Shown here in pieces: positions 1 through 8,862 of a stretch of 64,000 nucleotides of DNA. The stretch comes from VRUE01 sp963728835 (GTDB lineage Bacteria; Actinomycetota; Thermoleophilia; Solirubrobacterales; 70-9), in assembly GCA_963728835.1 (NCBI GenBank), contig CAVSKZ010000003.1, forward strand, positions 186,001-250,000, given 5' to 3'. Under the pieces are notes generated by a model. That model had not been told where the DNA came from. It saw only the letters and a list, made by a program, of their open reading frames with translations, and did not search any database. Each line of letters starts with the position of its first letter. Position 1 is the first letter of the stretch. Made by a program: the position numbers and the translations under genes.

Positions 1-16
1 AGACCCCAGAATCAGG

Positions 17-394
17 ATGGAGATCGGCTCTCTGCTGTCAGAGCCATCTTCAGCAACTTGGCTCGACACCCAGATCGAAAGCGACAAGGCTGCTCGTGGG
101 GCTTGGGATGAAGTCTTTCCAGGCGATCAGTGGGATAAAGATCGAGCCTTCGTCTTCATCATGGCGCTTCTCGCAGGCTTTGAGCCATCGGCAAGCGTTC
201 TGCCGACCGCTATCCGATTCCTCCCAAGGGCTTATTCGGCTGCCAAGCAGCGCATGCGGCGATCTGAGGGGGCTGTCGACTACGGCGGTCCACGAGTTCC
301 GTTTCTTCTTGCCTATGGAAACGGAACGCCGACTTACCAGCAGATAGGGGAGATGCGGGGAAAGCTCAAAGGGTTCCTCGAACGCCTTTCTTGA
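17..394 (+). CDS. hypothetical protein (accessory region)
   Basis: A 125-aa protein of a family I do not recognise. It has no obvious signal peptide, membrane segment or catalytic motif. The composition is mixed, with a basic helix-like stretch (RAYSAAKQRMRR, about residues 71-82) and a C-terminal segment that looks helical. It ends just before an att-like repeat carrying a tRNA 3' fragment, so it is probably cargo or the edge of an integrated element. The base composition is less GC-rich than the core genes further on. The start could lie elsewhere because the window begins only 16 bases upstream. Confidence 0.45.
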   Translation: MEIGSLLSEPSSATWLDTQIESDKAARGAWDEVFPGDQWDKDRAFVFIMALLAGFEPSASVLPTAIRFLPRAYSAAKQRMRRSEGAVDYGGPRVPFLLAYGNGTPTYQQIGEMRGKLKGFLERLS

Positions 395-398
395 TTCA

Positions 399-549
399 AC
401 TTGGTCCCGAAATTGGTCCCCGACTCCACCGAACTCAGCCGAACTCCTTGGACGTGATTCGCTCTATCAGGCCAGATTCGGCTCTATAGAAGGGTTCCGG
501 GCGACTCATAATCCGTCGGTCGCTGGTTCGAGTCCAGCCCGCCCATCCA
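399..549 (+). repeat. att-like direct repeat, copy 1, ending in a tRNA-Met(CAU) 3' half
   Basis: The block begins with ttggtcccgaaattggtccc and ends with a tRNA-like segment: an anticodon-loop sequence containing CAT (about 505-511), then a T-arm (ctggttcgagtccag) and an acceptor-like gcccgccca end. The 5' half of the tRNA is absent and the anticodon stem does not pair, so it is not a working tRNA. A second copy lies at 2107-2258. This is the usual signature of tyrosine-integrase insertion into a tRNA 3' end. It fills most of the gap between the two flanking genes. Confidence 0.7.
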
Positions 550-596
550 GCTGGCCGCCTCGTTCGCTGCGGGAACTAAACTCACCAATCACCGAG

Positions 597-2003
597 ATGG
601 AATTCGCGGGAATACGGGGGATAGTGACGATTGGAGGAGCAACGGATCGCTCGCGCATTCGTGCGCCTCACCTGTGGTTTCTACTCCTGACCGTTGCCGG
701 TTTCCTGGCGGCGGGTTTGGTCGCATCGCCCGCGAGCGCTGCGCCAGGCTGGTCGCGCCCGATGAATGTCTCCGGGGCTATGAGCATTGGCGAAGAATCC
801 CCGTTGGTGAGTGTTGATTCCGCAGGCAATGCGACCGCCGTGTGGCGGCGATACCGCGGCGGAAAACTCATCTACGAGAGCGCGGTGCGGCAAGCCGCCG
901 GACCTTGGTCCACTCCATCCCGTTTCTTTGGCGGTTTGGAAGCTGCGTATGGATTGCAGATCGCCCTTGACCCCCCGGGCAACGAGACGGCCATCTGGGG
1001 GCGCCGTGTGGGTCGCTCCTGGGTCGTCCAGAGCGCGACCCGCTCAGTCGGAGGGAGCTGGTCGGCGCCGGTCACCCTCTCCGCAGCTGGCGCGGGTTCG
1101 GCGCTCGTAGCGGCCGGCCCTGAAGGCAACGTAACTGCGGTCTGGCTCTTGGAACGGGAGGAAGGTTGGCGCTCGGTCGTCCAAAGCGCAACCCGGTCGG
1201 CTGGAGGAAGCTGGTCGGCACCGGTCACCCTGTCTCCACCGAGAAAGGCCGCCCGATCTCCGCAAATCGCACTTGACCCCCAGGGCGGCGCAACTGCGGT
1301 CTGGGAAGAGGAATACAGCGGTGCAATTGAAAGCTCGACCCGCTCATCCGGAGGGATCTGGTCGGCGCCGGTCACACTCTCTGCCAATGGAGTAGTGGGC
1401 GGTTGGCCACAGGTGGCTGTGGATTCCCAGGGCAACGCCACAGCGGTCTGGGCAGGCAGGGCGTCCAATGGCCGTCGGATCCGGATCCAAAGCCGTCGGA
1501 TCCAAACTGCGACCCGCCCGGCCGGTGGGACCTGGTCGGCGCCGGTCAGCATCTCCAAGGCGGGGCACCGCCACGTACAGGACCCGCAAATCGCGGTCGA
1601 TCCCCAAGGCGAGGCGACCGCGATCTGGCAACGTTCCAACGGTAGTTATCTCGTCGTCCAGGGCGCGACCCGCCCGGCCGGAGGGGGCTGGTCGAGGCCG
1701 GTCGACATCACTACCGGTCACGGACGGGGTGGGCAGCACCTGCAGCTGGTGGTGGATTCCTGGGGCAACGCGACCGCGATCTGGGAGGGCTACGACACCC
1801 GCCCCGGCCCCAACTTCGCCATCCAGGCGGCGAAGCATCCGCCTGGAGGTGCCTGGTCGCGGCCCACCGATATCTCCGGTTGGACGAAGAGTCTCGGCGA
1901 ACCGCAGATCGCTGTCGATCCACAGGGCAGGTCAACCGCAATCTGGGTAATCGGCACTAAGGGCGGCGCGGTCATCCAATCTGCCACCTCGGTCAGGAGG
2001 TAG
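597..2003 (+). CDS. secreted eight-repeat protein (beta-propeller-like)
   Basis: A 468-aa exported protein. A hydrophobic segment at about residues 26-46 ends in an ASA|A cleavage-type site near residue 48. The mature part is about eight imperfect repeats of roughly 50 residues. Each carries a [N/G/E]xTA[V/I]W core (NATAVW, NETAIW, NVTAVW, GATAVW, EATAIW and others), a QSATR-like strand and a GGxWSAPVTLS-like turn, followed by PQIAVDPQG. Such short W-rich repeats suggest a beta-propeller-like surface protein, but function is unknown. The gene sits between two copies of an att-like repeat, which suggests acquired cargo. The start is uncertain; GTG at 624 is an alternative. Confidence 0.7.
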   Translation: MEFAGIRGIVTIGGATDRSRIRAPHLWFLLLTVAGFLAAGLVASPASAAPGWSRPMNVSGAMSIGEESPLVSVDSAGNATAVWRRYRGGKLIYESAVRQAAGPWSTPSRFFGGLEAAYGLQIALDPPGNETAIWGRRVGRSWVVQSATRSVGGSWSAPVTLSAAGAGSALVAAGPEGNVTAVWLLEREEGWRSVVQSATRSAGGSWSAPVTLSPPRKAARSPQIALDPQGGATAVWEEEYSGAIESSTRSSGGIWSAPVTLSANGVVGGWPQVAVDSQGNATAVWAGRASNGRRIRIQSRRIQTATRPAGGTWSAPVSISKAGHRHVQDPQIAVDPQGEATAIWQRSNGSYLVVQGATRPAGGGWSRPVDITTGHGRGGQHLQLVVDSWGNATAIWEGYDTRPGPNFAIQAAKHPPGGAWSRPTDISGWTKSLGEPQIAVDPQGRSTAIWVIGTKGGAVIQSATSVRR

Positions 2004-2106
2004 AGCGCACGCTGCTCGCTTCCATCCGTCCGGGGGACGGGCCTTGGTCACGGTGCGCTGCGCGTATGAAATCGCCGAGGCAAATCTGTGGTCTGAAGAC
2101 ACCGAA

Positions 2107-2258
2107 ACTTGGTCCCGAAATTGGTCCCCGACTCCCACCGAACTCAGCCGAACTTCTTAGACGTAGATCGCTTAATCAGGCCAGATTCATCTCTGTAGAC
2201 GGGTTCCGGCGCGACTCATAATCCGTCGGTTCGAAGGTTCGAGTCCTTCCCGCCCACT
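2107..2258 (+). repeat. att-like direct repeat, copy 2, ending in a tRNA-Met(CAU) 3' half
   Basis: Second copy of the repeat at 399-549. It has the same ttggtcccgaaattggtccc opening, the same accgaactcagccgaact core, and the same gcgactcataatccgtcggt tRNA-like segment at 2211-2230. The T-arm here is gaaggttcgagtccttc, which pairs well but differs in sequence from copy 1, so the copies have diverged or come from different integration events. No tRNA 5' half is present. It lies in the 363-base gene-free stretch 2004-2366, where I see nothing else. Confidence 0.7.
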
Positions 2259-2366
2259 GGCCTAGGGATCCCGAACCTCAACAGGTACCGCCGTGGCCCG
2301 GACACGATTCGGTACGGGTTGGTATCGTGCTGCGCGCCGTGGGCGGTCGTTCGGCTCCATAGATCG

Positions 2367-3158
2367 ATGTTGAGTGCACTTCCCGGACTTCGAGAGATTC
2401 GTGCCCCGCTGGCAGCCGGATATCTCTGGCTTCTGAATCTGTGGCTGATCACGCATGCGGACGAAGCCCAGCCCAACAACCTGTCGCATTCGTTCATCGA
2501 ACTCGGTGAACTTACGGGCGCGATTAGCCTCAGCGTGGCCATCGGGTTTGGCGCTTATCTGCTGGGATCCCTCACCGAGGGTGCTCTCCTGTGGCTCGTT
2601 TCGCGATTTACTGAGTTGCGGGTCTCCAGCCGAGGGCTCGCAACTCTAGAATCAGTTGCGGCTCGCGAGGTAGAAGGAGCCTATGCCCCAACCCTCGAGG
2701 CCCGGGATCTTGCGTATGAGTTTTCCCGGCGCCGATACGGCTGGAAGCTAGGCCTAAGCGATCCAAGCCTCGACAGCCATGAGACATCGGATCGTGACTT
2801 CCTCGAAGAAGCCCTGCTAAGCGAGTTGTTGGAAGATCTGGATCTAACAAAAACCCGCTTGCTAGAGGCGCACAAAGAGGTGTTCTCAGTTAGCGATCGT
2901 CTCAGTTCCGAGGCGGACCTTCGCTTTGCGGTCATACCACCGCTGACTCTTCTTTCTGCTGTGATTGCCGACCGAGCGGATACCTGGTGGCTTTTGCCTC
3001 TACTCCTCGTTCCAGTTGCCCTGCTAGGACTTCAAGCTTGGTCCCGCAAGCGGAGCGGGGGAGACGTGTTGGCCGACGCCTTGAGCTTGCGGCTCGTCGA
3101 GGCTCCCGCGTCAGAGGATCTCGCCCAGGCAGTCCGAAAGCTCGAGATCGGCAGCTGA
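2367..3158 (+). CDS. membrane protein of unknown function
   Basis: A 263-aa protein of unrecognised family. I chose the ATG at 2367, which puts the first hydrophobic stretch (PLAAGYLWLLNLWLI) near the N-terminus; the frame stays open 48 bases further upstream. A second membrane segment (GAISLSVAIGFGAYLLG) is followed by a charged, mostly helical middle of about 120 residues. Two more hydrophobic segments (IPPLTLLSAVIA and WWLLPLLLVPVALLGL) come near the C-terminus, so four membrane helices with a large cytosolic or external loop are likely. Base use resembles the accessory left end more than the core genes that follow. It lies just beyond the second att-like repeat. Confidence 0.6.
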   Translation: MLSALPGLREIRAPLAAGYLWLLNLWLITHADEAQPNNLSHSFIELGELTGAISLSVAIGFGAYLLGSLTEGALLWLVSRFTELRVSSRGLATLESVAAREVEGAYAPTLEARDLAYEFSRRRYGWKLGLSDPSLDSHETSDRDFLEEALLSELLEDLDLTKTRLLEAHKEVFSVSDRLSSEADLRFAVIPPLTLLSAVIADRADTWWLLPLLLVPVALLGLQAWSRKRSGGDVLADALSLRLVEAPASEDLAQAVRKLEIGS

Positions 3159-3298
3159 ACATTGCCCGCGCAATGCGGGGGTTCAAAATGCCGTTCGCCC
3201 GCCTGGCGGAGAGGCGAGCGCCACGGGCACTCGGTAAGCCCCTGATCTGGCACCGGCGTTCAGCCATATCATCCGAGCGGTCAACCTGGGAGAGGGCA

Positions 3299-4066
3299 AT
3301 GGGTAACCCGTTCGATTTGTCGGGGCATGTGGCGCTGATCACCGGCGGCAACAGCGGCATCGGGCTCGGCATGGCCGAGGGGCTTGCCGCCGCCGGGGCG
3401 AGCGTTTGCATCTGGGGGCGGACCGAGGAGCGGAATGAGGCCGCCAGGGAGCGGATCGCCAGTCATGGGGGAGAGGTGGTCGCGGTTCGCTGTGACGTCA
3501 GCTCGGCCGATGAGGTCGAGGCCGGCTTCGCGGAGGCTCTGGATCGACTCGGGCGGATCGACTCCTGCTTCGCCTGCGCCGGGGTCGCGGCCGGCGGCCA
3601 GCGCTTCCTCGAGATGTCGCCCGAGGAGTTCCAGCGGGTCCTGGCGGTGAACCTCAACGGGGCCTTCCTGACCCTGCAGGGGGCCGGCCGCGCCATGGTC
3701 GAGCAGGGGGAAGGCGGCAGCCTGGTCGGGGTGGCCAGCCTCGCTGCGCTCTCGGGGCAGCCGCGGGGACAGAACTACGCGGCCTCCAAGGGCGGACTCG
3801 TCTCGATGGTCAACTCCTGCGCGGTCGAGCTCTCGAAACACGGTATCCGGGCGAACTCGATCCTGCCGGGCTGGGTCGAGTCGGCGATGACCGAGGAGAT
3901 CCTCGCCCGGCAGCCGTTCATCGATCGCGTGCTGCCGCGAATCCCCGCCCGGCGCTGGGGCACTCCGGCCGACTTCGCCGGGATCGCCGTCTACCTCGCC
4001 AGCCCGGCGAGCGGGTACCACACCGGCGACTCCTTCCTGATCGATGGCGGCTACCGCGCCTTCTGA
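3299..4066 (+). CDS. short-chain dehydrogenase/reductase (SDR)
   Basis: A 255-aa classical SDR that would oxidise or reduce an alcohol/ketone with NAD(P). The nucleotide-binding motif TGGNSGIG is near residue 16, the CAGV motif follows the fourth strand, the catalytic Ser lies in VGVASLAAL and the YAASK catalytic Tyr/Lys motif follows. The C-terminus ends DGGYRAF, as is typical. ATG 3299 has an agaggg ribosome site just upstream; the frame is open further upstream but that part does not resemble an SDR. The next gene overlaps its end by 23 bases, so the two are co-translated. The substrate cannot be told; the neighbours suggest acyl-CoA or other small-molecule catabolism. Confidence 0.9.
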   Translation: MGNPFDLSGHVALITGGNSGIGLGMAEGLAAAGASVCIWGRTEERNEAARERIASHGGEVVAVRCDVSSADEVEAGFAEALDRLGRIDSCFACAGVAAGGQRFLEMSPEEFQRVLAVNLNGAFLTLQGAGRAMVEQGEGGSLVGVASLAALSGQPRGQNYAASKGGLVSMVNSCAVELSKHGIRANSILPGWVESAMTEEILARQPFIDRVLPRIPARRWGTPADFAGIAVYLASPASGYHTGDSFLIDGGYRAF

Positions 4067-5045
4067 GCGGCTCGCCGGGCAGCTTCGCGCCGTGGTGGCG
4101 GAGGCATGCGCGGAGCCGGAGGCCGAGGTGCGCAACCTGCGGCGACTGACCGGCGGCGCCAGCCGCGAGACTTGGGCCTTCGACGCGGTCTTCGCCGGCG
4201 GGGCCGAGCGGCCGCTGATCCTGCGCCGCGACCCGCCGAAGGCGGCTCGGGCCGGAGGGGCGATGCGGCGCGAGGCGACCGCGATCGAAGCGGCGGCGCG
4301 CGCCGGCGTGCCGGTGCCGAAGCTGATCGCCCACGGCAGCGACGACGCCGCTCTGGACGCCCCCTTCATCGTGATGGACTTCGTCGAGGGCGAGACGGTT
4401 CCCCGCCGCATCCTGCGCAACGACGCGTACGCGGGCGTTCGCCCGGGCCTGGCCGAGCGCTGTGGGGAAATCCTCGCCCGCGTGCACGCGATCCCCCCGG
4501 GAGAGGTGGAGGGGCTGGAGACCCCCGACTCCCTGGGGCAGCTGCGCGGCGCCCTCGACTTCTTTGAGGAGAGCAGCCCGGCCCTCGAGCTGGGCATGCG
4601 CCGGCTGGAACGGGACCGACCCGACGCGGGTGCCGCCCGCGTCGTCCACGGCGACTTCCGCAACGGCAACCTGCTGGTCGGCCCCGACGGCATCCGCGCC
4701 GTGCTCGACTGGGAGCTCGTTCGCCTGGGCGATCCGATGGAGGACCTGGGATACCTCTGCGCGCGGTGCTGGCGCTTCGGGGTCGTCGAGCGCCCGGTCG
4801 GCGGCTTCGGCGACTACGCCGACCTGTTCCAGGGCTATGAAAGGGTCTCGGGGCAGCCCGTCGACCCCGAGCTCGTCCGCTGGTGGGAGCTCTTCAGCAG
4901 CGTCTGGTGGGGCGTCGGGTGCATGGTCCAGGCCTCGCGGCACCTCTCCGGGGACGTGCGCTCGATCGAGCTGGCGGCGATCGGCCGCCGCGTGTGGGAG
5001 CAGGAGTACGACGTCCTCCTGTATCTCGACGGGCGGGGCGGCTGA
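4044..5045 (+). CDS. phosphotransferase family protein (APH/choline-kinase fold)
   Basis: A 333-aa protein of the aminoglycoside-phosphotransferase-like family. The kinase motif HGDFRNGNLL is at about residue 202 and the metal-binding VLDWELVRLGDP follows about 20 residues later. An ATP-site Arg/Lys (LILRRDPP) and an IVMDFVEGET hinge occur earlier. Members of this branch often sit beside acyl-CoA dehydrogenases in actinobacteria, as here, and are thought to phosphorylate an unknown hydroxyl substrate rather than antibiotics. It overlaps the SDR by 23 bases and is followed after one base by the DUF6285 gene, so all belong to one operon. GTG 4092 is an alternative start. Confidence 0.85.
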   Translation: MAATAPSERLAGQLRAVVAEACAEPEAEVRNLRRLTGGASRETWAFDAVFAGGAERPLILRRDPPKAARAGGAMRREATAIEAAARAGVPVPKLIAHGSDDAALDAPFIVMDFVEGETVPRRILRNDAYAGVRPGLAERCGEILARVHAIPPGEVEGLETPDSLGQLRGALDFFEESSPALELGMRRLERDRPDAGAARVVHGDFRNGNLLVGPDGIRAVLDWELVRLGDPMEDLGYLCARCWRFGVVERPVGGFGDYADLFQGYERVSGQPVDPELVRWWELFSSVWWGVGCMVQASRHLSGDVRSIELAAIGRRVWEQEYDVLLYLDGRGG

Positions 5046-5046
5046 G

Positions 5047-5463
5047 ATGGCGCGCGGCGTGCCGAGCACCGCCGAGCTGGTCGCCGCCCTGCGGGGCTTT
5101 CTCGAGCAGGACGTGATGCCCGGCACCGAGGGGCGCCTCAGCTTCATGGCCCGCGTCGCCGCCAACGTCGCCGCCACGGTCGAGCGCGAGATCGCGCTCG
5201 GGCCGGCGCAGGCGCAGGGGCACGCGGAGCGCCTGGCGGCGCTGGGGTTCGGCGACGACGACGAGCTGGCGCGGGCGATCCGGGCCGGCGAGCTCGACGA
5301 CCGCCTCGACGAGGTGGCCGAGGTCACGCGGCGGGGCGTGGTCGAGCGACTCAGCCTCTGGAACCCGCGCTATGTCGAACCCGAGGACGCCGACCTGATC
5401 GTCCAGCTGCCCGCTCGCGACGGTGGAACCCCGGACTCGAACACCCCTGACAAAGGCAGGTAG
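5047..5463 (+). CDS. DUF6285-type small protein
   Basis: A 138-aa, mainly helical, acidic protein. It matches the pattern of the DUF6285 proteins that accompany APH-like kinases and acyl-CoA dehydrogenases: an N-terminal PSTAELVAALRGFLE helix, an RVAANVAATVERE helix and a C-terminal WNPRYVEPED segment. The assignment comes from memory of that gene neighbourhood, not from a search. It starts one base after the kinase stop and ends six bases before the dehydrogenase start, so the three are clearly co-transcribed. No catalytic motif is visible; a partner or adaptor for the kinase is a reasonable guess. Confidence 0.75.
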   Translation: MARGVPSTAELVAALRGFLEQDVMPGTEGRLSFMARVAANVAATVEREIALGPAQAQGHAERLAALGFGDDDELARAIRAGELDDRLDEVAEVTRRGVVERLSLWNPRYVEPEDADLIVQLPARDGGTPDSNTPDKGR

Positions 5464-5469
5464 CCGCCA

Positions 5470-6714
5470 ATGGACTACGAGCTGCCGCGCGACCTCCTCG
5501 ACTTCATCGCCGAGCTGGACACCTTCATCGAGCGCGAGATCGAGCCCCTCGAAGCCGAGAACATGCAGTTCTTCGACCACCGTCGCGAGTGGAAGCGCAC
5601 CGATTGGGAGAACGACGGCGTTCATTCGCGAGAGTGGGTCGAGCTGCTCGAGGAGATGCGGCGCCGGGCGGACGCGGCCGGCTTCTACCGCTACGCGCTG
5701 CCCGAGCGGATGGGCGGGCGCGACGGGACCAACCTCGGGATGGCGGTGATCCGCGACCACCTCGCGGCGAAGGGGCTGGGCCTGCACAACGACCTGCAGA
5801 TGGAGTCCTCCGTTGTCGGGAACCTCGTCTTCCCGCTGATCCTCGAGCAGTTCGGCAGCGCCGAGCAGAAGGAGGCCTTCCTCGCGGGCTCGATCTCAGG
5901 CGAGCTGGCGTTCGCCTTCGGCCTGACCGAGCCCGACCACGGCAGCGACGCGACCTGGCTGCAGACGGCGGCGGTCAGGGACGGCGGCGACTGGGTGATC
6001 AACGGGGCCAAGCGCTTCATCAGCGGACTCGGCTTCGCCCACCACGCGATCGTCTTCGCCCGCACCTCCGGCGATCCCGGCGCGGCCGAGGGAATCACCG
6101 CGTTCATCGTCCCCACCGACGCCCCCGGCATCGAGGTCCCGTACATGCACTGGACCTTCAACATGCCGACCGACCACGCGGAGATGGCGCTGAGGGACGT
6201 GCGGGTGCCCGACGGCGCGATCCTCGGCGAGGAGGGCAGGGGGCTCGCCACGGCGATGTTCTTCGTCCACGAGAACCGCATCCGGCAGGCGGCCTCCGGT
6301 GTCGGTGCGGCCGACTACTGCGTGACCGAGTCGGTCGCCTACGCGCGCGAGCGCAGGACGTTCGGCAAGCCGCTCGCCGAGCGGCAGGCGATTCAGTGGC
6401 CGCTGGTCGAGCTCGCGACCGAGATCGAGATGCTGCGCGGCCTGGTGCGAAAGACGGCTCATGAAATGGACAGCGGCAAGGGTCGCATCAGCGGCGTCAG
6501 CGACAAGGTCTCGATGTGCAACTACCGCGCCAACCGCCTCGTCTGCGACGCGGCGGACCGGGCGATGCAGGTGCACGGCGGTGTTGGCTACACCCGGCAC
6601 AAGCAGTTCGAGCACATCTACCGCCACCATCGCCGCTACCGGATCACCGAGGGCTCCGAAGAGATCCAGATCCGCAACATCGCCGGCCACCTCTTCGGCT
6701 TCGTCTCTCGCTAG
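5470..6714 (+). CDS. acyl-CoA dehydrogenase family protein
   Basis: A 414-aa flavoenzyme, normal length for the family, that would introduce a trans-2 double bond into an acyl-CoA with FAD as acceptor. The FAD/substrate-binding signature FGLTEPDHGSDA is present and WVINGAKRFISG follows. The C-terminal helical domain has the RRTFGKPLAERQAIQW region and the QVHGGVGYTRHKQFEHIYR FAD-contact segment. It closes the SDR-kinase-DUF6285 operon. The probable catalytic base (TEGSEEIQ region) is present, but chain-length specificity cannot be read. It converges with the hydrolase gene, 37 bases away. Confidence 0.92.
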   Translation: MDYELPRDLLDFIAELDTFIEREIEPLEAENMQFFDHRREWKRTDWENDGVHSREWVELLEEMRRRADAAGFYRYALPERMGGRDGTNLGMAVIRDHLAAKGLGLHNDLQMESSVVGNLVFPLILEQFGSAEQKEAFLAGSISGELAFAFGLTEPDHGSDATWLQTAAVRDGGDWVINGAKRFISGLGFAHHAIVFARTSGDPGAAEGITAFIVPTDAPGIEVPYMHWTFNMPTDHAEMALRDVRVPDGAILGEEGRGLATAMFFVHENRIRQAASGVGAADYCVTESVAYARERRTFGKPLAERQAIQWPLVELATEIEMLRGLVRKTAHEMDSGKGRISGVSDKVSMCNYRANRLVCDAADRAMQVHGGVGYTRHKQFEHIYRHHRRYRITEGSEEIQIRNIAGHLFGFVSR

Positions 6715-6751
6715 GGGAAGGCTACGGACGATGTGGCGGGGTTGCCGGTGC

Positions 6752-7888
6752 CTATCGCGTGCGCTCCGTCACCCAGGCGGCGAGCAGGTCGGCCACCTGC
6801 GTGCGGGCGCCCTCGACGCCGCGGAAGTAATGGTCGCCGGGGAGCTCGACGAGCTGCTTGTCGGTGGCGGCGAGGCCGTTGTGGATCGCGCGCGCGTCGC
6901 TGGGGAATACCCCTGTGTCCATCGTCGGCTGCACGATCAGGGAGGGGAGCGAGATCGCGGCCAGGTGCTCCTCGGAGTTGCACTGCGACTCGGAGAGGCT
7001 CCACATCGAGAGCCAGCTGCGCAGCGAGTTCAGCATGCCGATGCCGAGCACGCCGCGGTTGGCGAAGCGCGGATCGCCGAGGTAGCACGCCGGAGTCGGC
7101 CGGTCGGAGGGGTCGAGGGCCCCGTCGAGGAAGCGCAGGTCGGCCCAGGTGCGGTGGACGGTGAAGAGCCGGTCGAAGTGACCGGCCGCCTGCACCCGCT
7201 CGAGCTCCTGCTTGGCCCAGTCGGTGATGCGCTCGTTGCGGGCGCGCTGGGCGGCGCGATAGCGCTCGACGAAATCGGCGGAGTAGGGAGGACCGTTCTC
7301 CTCGCTGTACATGTCGAGCGCGGGGTCGGTTCCGACCGGGTCGCTCTCCTCGGGGAGCGCCGGATCGAGCCAGTTGGTCAGCACCTCGGGCCGGCCGGGG
7401 TGCGCGGCGACGCTGACGTAGAGGTCGCCGGAGGCGAGGTCGTCGAGGCCGTCGGCGAGCGGCATCCCGAGGGCGGGGCGGATGACCGGCCGCTGGGCCT
7501 GCGCCTGGTAGGCGGCGATCAGCGAGCCGCCTCCCGAGTTGCCGAGCAGGACGACGGCCTCGACGCCGCTCTCGCGCAGCCAGCGGACGCCGAGGCCGAT
7601 GTCGAGCAGCGCCCGGTCGAGCAGGAAGAAGGCCTCCATCCCGCGGAAGCGCGTGTTCCAGCCCAGGAAGCCGAAGCCGCGGCGGGCGAGGTGGTCGGCC
7701 AGGTAGTGCTCGGAGAAGTCGATGTTGTAGTGGGCGGCGATGAAGGCGACCCTCGGCCGGGTGCCGGCGGAGCGGTAGTAGACGCCCTGGCAGGGGTGCG
7801 AGCCCCAGCCCATGCGCGGCATCTCCGGACCGGACAGCGCGACGAGCTCGCGCTCGACCCCGTCGAGGTCAAGTCGCTCCTCGATCAT
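6752..7888 (-). CDS. alpha/beta hydrolase
   Basis: A 378-aa hydrolase. The nucleophile-elbow motif is VVLLGNSGGGS, a GxSxG variant, and a late Asp/His pair is plausible in QPTMDTGVFPSDA and LPGDHYFRG. The frame continues upstream, but the natural start is ATG 7888 because it overlaps the preceding gene's TGA by four bases (ATGA). The family includes esterases and C-C hydrolases of aromatic pathways. It is the last gene of a - strand operon with a homogentisate-dioxygenase-like gene, so cleavage of a ring-fission product or ester is possible. No signal peptide is seen, so it is cytoplasmic. Confidence 0.82.
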   Translation of the reverse strand: MIEERLDLDGVERELVALSGPEMPRMGWGSHPCQGVYYRSAGTRPRVAFIAAHYNIDFSEHYLADHLARRGFGFLGWNTRFRGMEAFFLLDRALLDIGLGVRWLRESGVEAVVLLGNSGGGSLIAAYQAQAQRPVIRPALGMPLADGLDDLASGDLYVSVAAHPGRPEVLTNWLDPALPEESDPVGTDPALDMYSEENGPPYSADFVERYRAAQRARNERITDWAKQELERVQAAGHFDRLFTVHRTWADLRFLDGALDPSDRPTPACYLGDPRFANRGVLGIGMLNSLRSWLSMWSLSESQCNSEEHLAAISLPSLIVQPTMDTGVFPSDARAIHNGLAATDKQLVELPGDHYFRGVEGARTQVADLLAAWVTERTR

Positions 7889-8862
7889 CGCTTCCCCCGG
7901 GCCCCGGCCCGGCGCGCCCGGCGCTTGTTCAGCTTTGCCTGCCCTCCGTTGACGAGGGCGGTCGCGGTCGTGCCCCGCGGCGTGCGGTAGCGCTGCTCGG
8001 TGTGCGGCGCGTAGCGGACCTCGCCGCCCTCCGCTTCCAGCCAGCCTGTGTGCTGGCGGACGCGCAGTGCGGTCAGCTCGGGCCCGAAGCGGTGGCCGAG
8101 GAGCCCGGCACGGCGCCGGCCGCCGGGCACGGCGCCGGTCGGGTCGTGCAGCGTCAGGCCCTCGCGATCGGCCCCGGCGACGTTCACCGGCGCCACCGCC
8201 GGGAAGCCGTCGGCGCCGACCCACCCGAGCAGCAGGTGCGGCAGCCGGCGCAGGCGCGCCCCGGCGCGACCGGCGGCGATGCGGGGCCCGACGCCGCCGC
8301 GCGGCGCGTCCTGCGAGGCCGGCGGCTCCGGGGGCAGGGGGAGCCCGTGCACCACCGGGGGCGAATCGCCGCCCGGTTCTGGCCAGATCGTCACCCGCTC
8401 GACCGCGACGGTCACCGGCACCCGCTCCATGTAGTACTCGTGCATCCACCAGCGCCAGAAGCGGCCGGACTTCGGCGGGGAGAAGAAGCGCCGCGTGCCC
8501 CTGGCCAGCGCCTTCCCCTGCGCGACGGGGTCGGTCCAGCCGATCGTCGCGCGGCCCTGGACGAGGACGAACTGCGGCCCCTCGGCGAAGCCGTGCTCGC
8601 GGGCGTGAAAGGCGAGGGCCACCCGGTCCTCGCGCCGGATCCGCTCGAGCTTCTTGCCGAAGGCGAGCGAGGTGGTGAGCATCGCAGTCCCCGCTGCGCG
8701 GTCACGTACGCCGGCAGTCGTGATCGGGGCGACGACGGCCCCCTGCGCCGGGGTCGCGTACGCGAGGGCTGTGGCCAGGTCGCCCGAAATGAACGTGTCG
8801 GTCTCCTCGCCCCAGCCCGCCCCGCGTGGGCGCGCCGCGGCGTCGGGGGACGCGGCGTTCAT
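7885..8862 (-). CDS. pyridoxamine-5'-phosphate-oxidase-fold protein
   Basis: A 325-aa protein. The N-terminal half resembles the PNPOx/F420-dependent split-barrel fold (SGDLATALAYATP, TTSLAFGKKLERIRREDRVALAFH and FVLVQGRATIGW). The C-terminal half may be a second degenerate split barrel (HLLLGWVGADGFPAVAPVNVAG) and ends in a basic tail. Start ATG 8862 overlaps the upstream TGA by four bases, and its own stop overlaps the hydrolase start, so it is translationally coupled on both sides. The cofactor could be FMN, F420 or heme; the sequence does not decide. It probably acts as a reductase or oxidase in the same aromatic-type pathway. Confidence 0.7.
   Translation of the reverse strand: MNAASPDAAARPRGAGWGEETDTFISGDLATALAYATPAQGAVVAPITTAGVRDRAAGTAMLTTSLAFGKKLERIRREDRVALAFHAREHGFAEGPQFVLVQGRATIGWTDPVAQGKALARGTRRFFSPPKSGRFWRWWMHEYYMERVPVTVAVERVTIWPEPGGDSPPVVHGLPLPPEPPASQDAPRGGVGPRIAAGRAGARLRRLPHLLLGWVGADGFPAVAPVNVAGADREGLTLHDPTGAVPGGRRRAGLLGHRFGPELTALRVRQHTGWLEAEGGEVRYAPHTEQRYRTPRGTTATALVNGGQAKLNKRRARRAGARGKR

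Noticed and set aside
501..549. Functional tRNA-Met gene
   Set aside because: Only the 3' half exists here and at 2211-2258; the D-arm and 5' acceptor strand are missing and the anticodon stem does not pair.
6461..7990. A 509-codon + strand frame across the hydrolase gene
   Set aside because: It begins inside the acyl-CoA dehydrogenase gene in another frame and is the antisense of the hydrolase; the translation is Val/Glu/Gly-rich noise.
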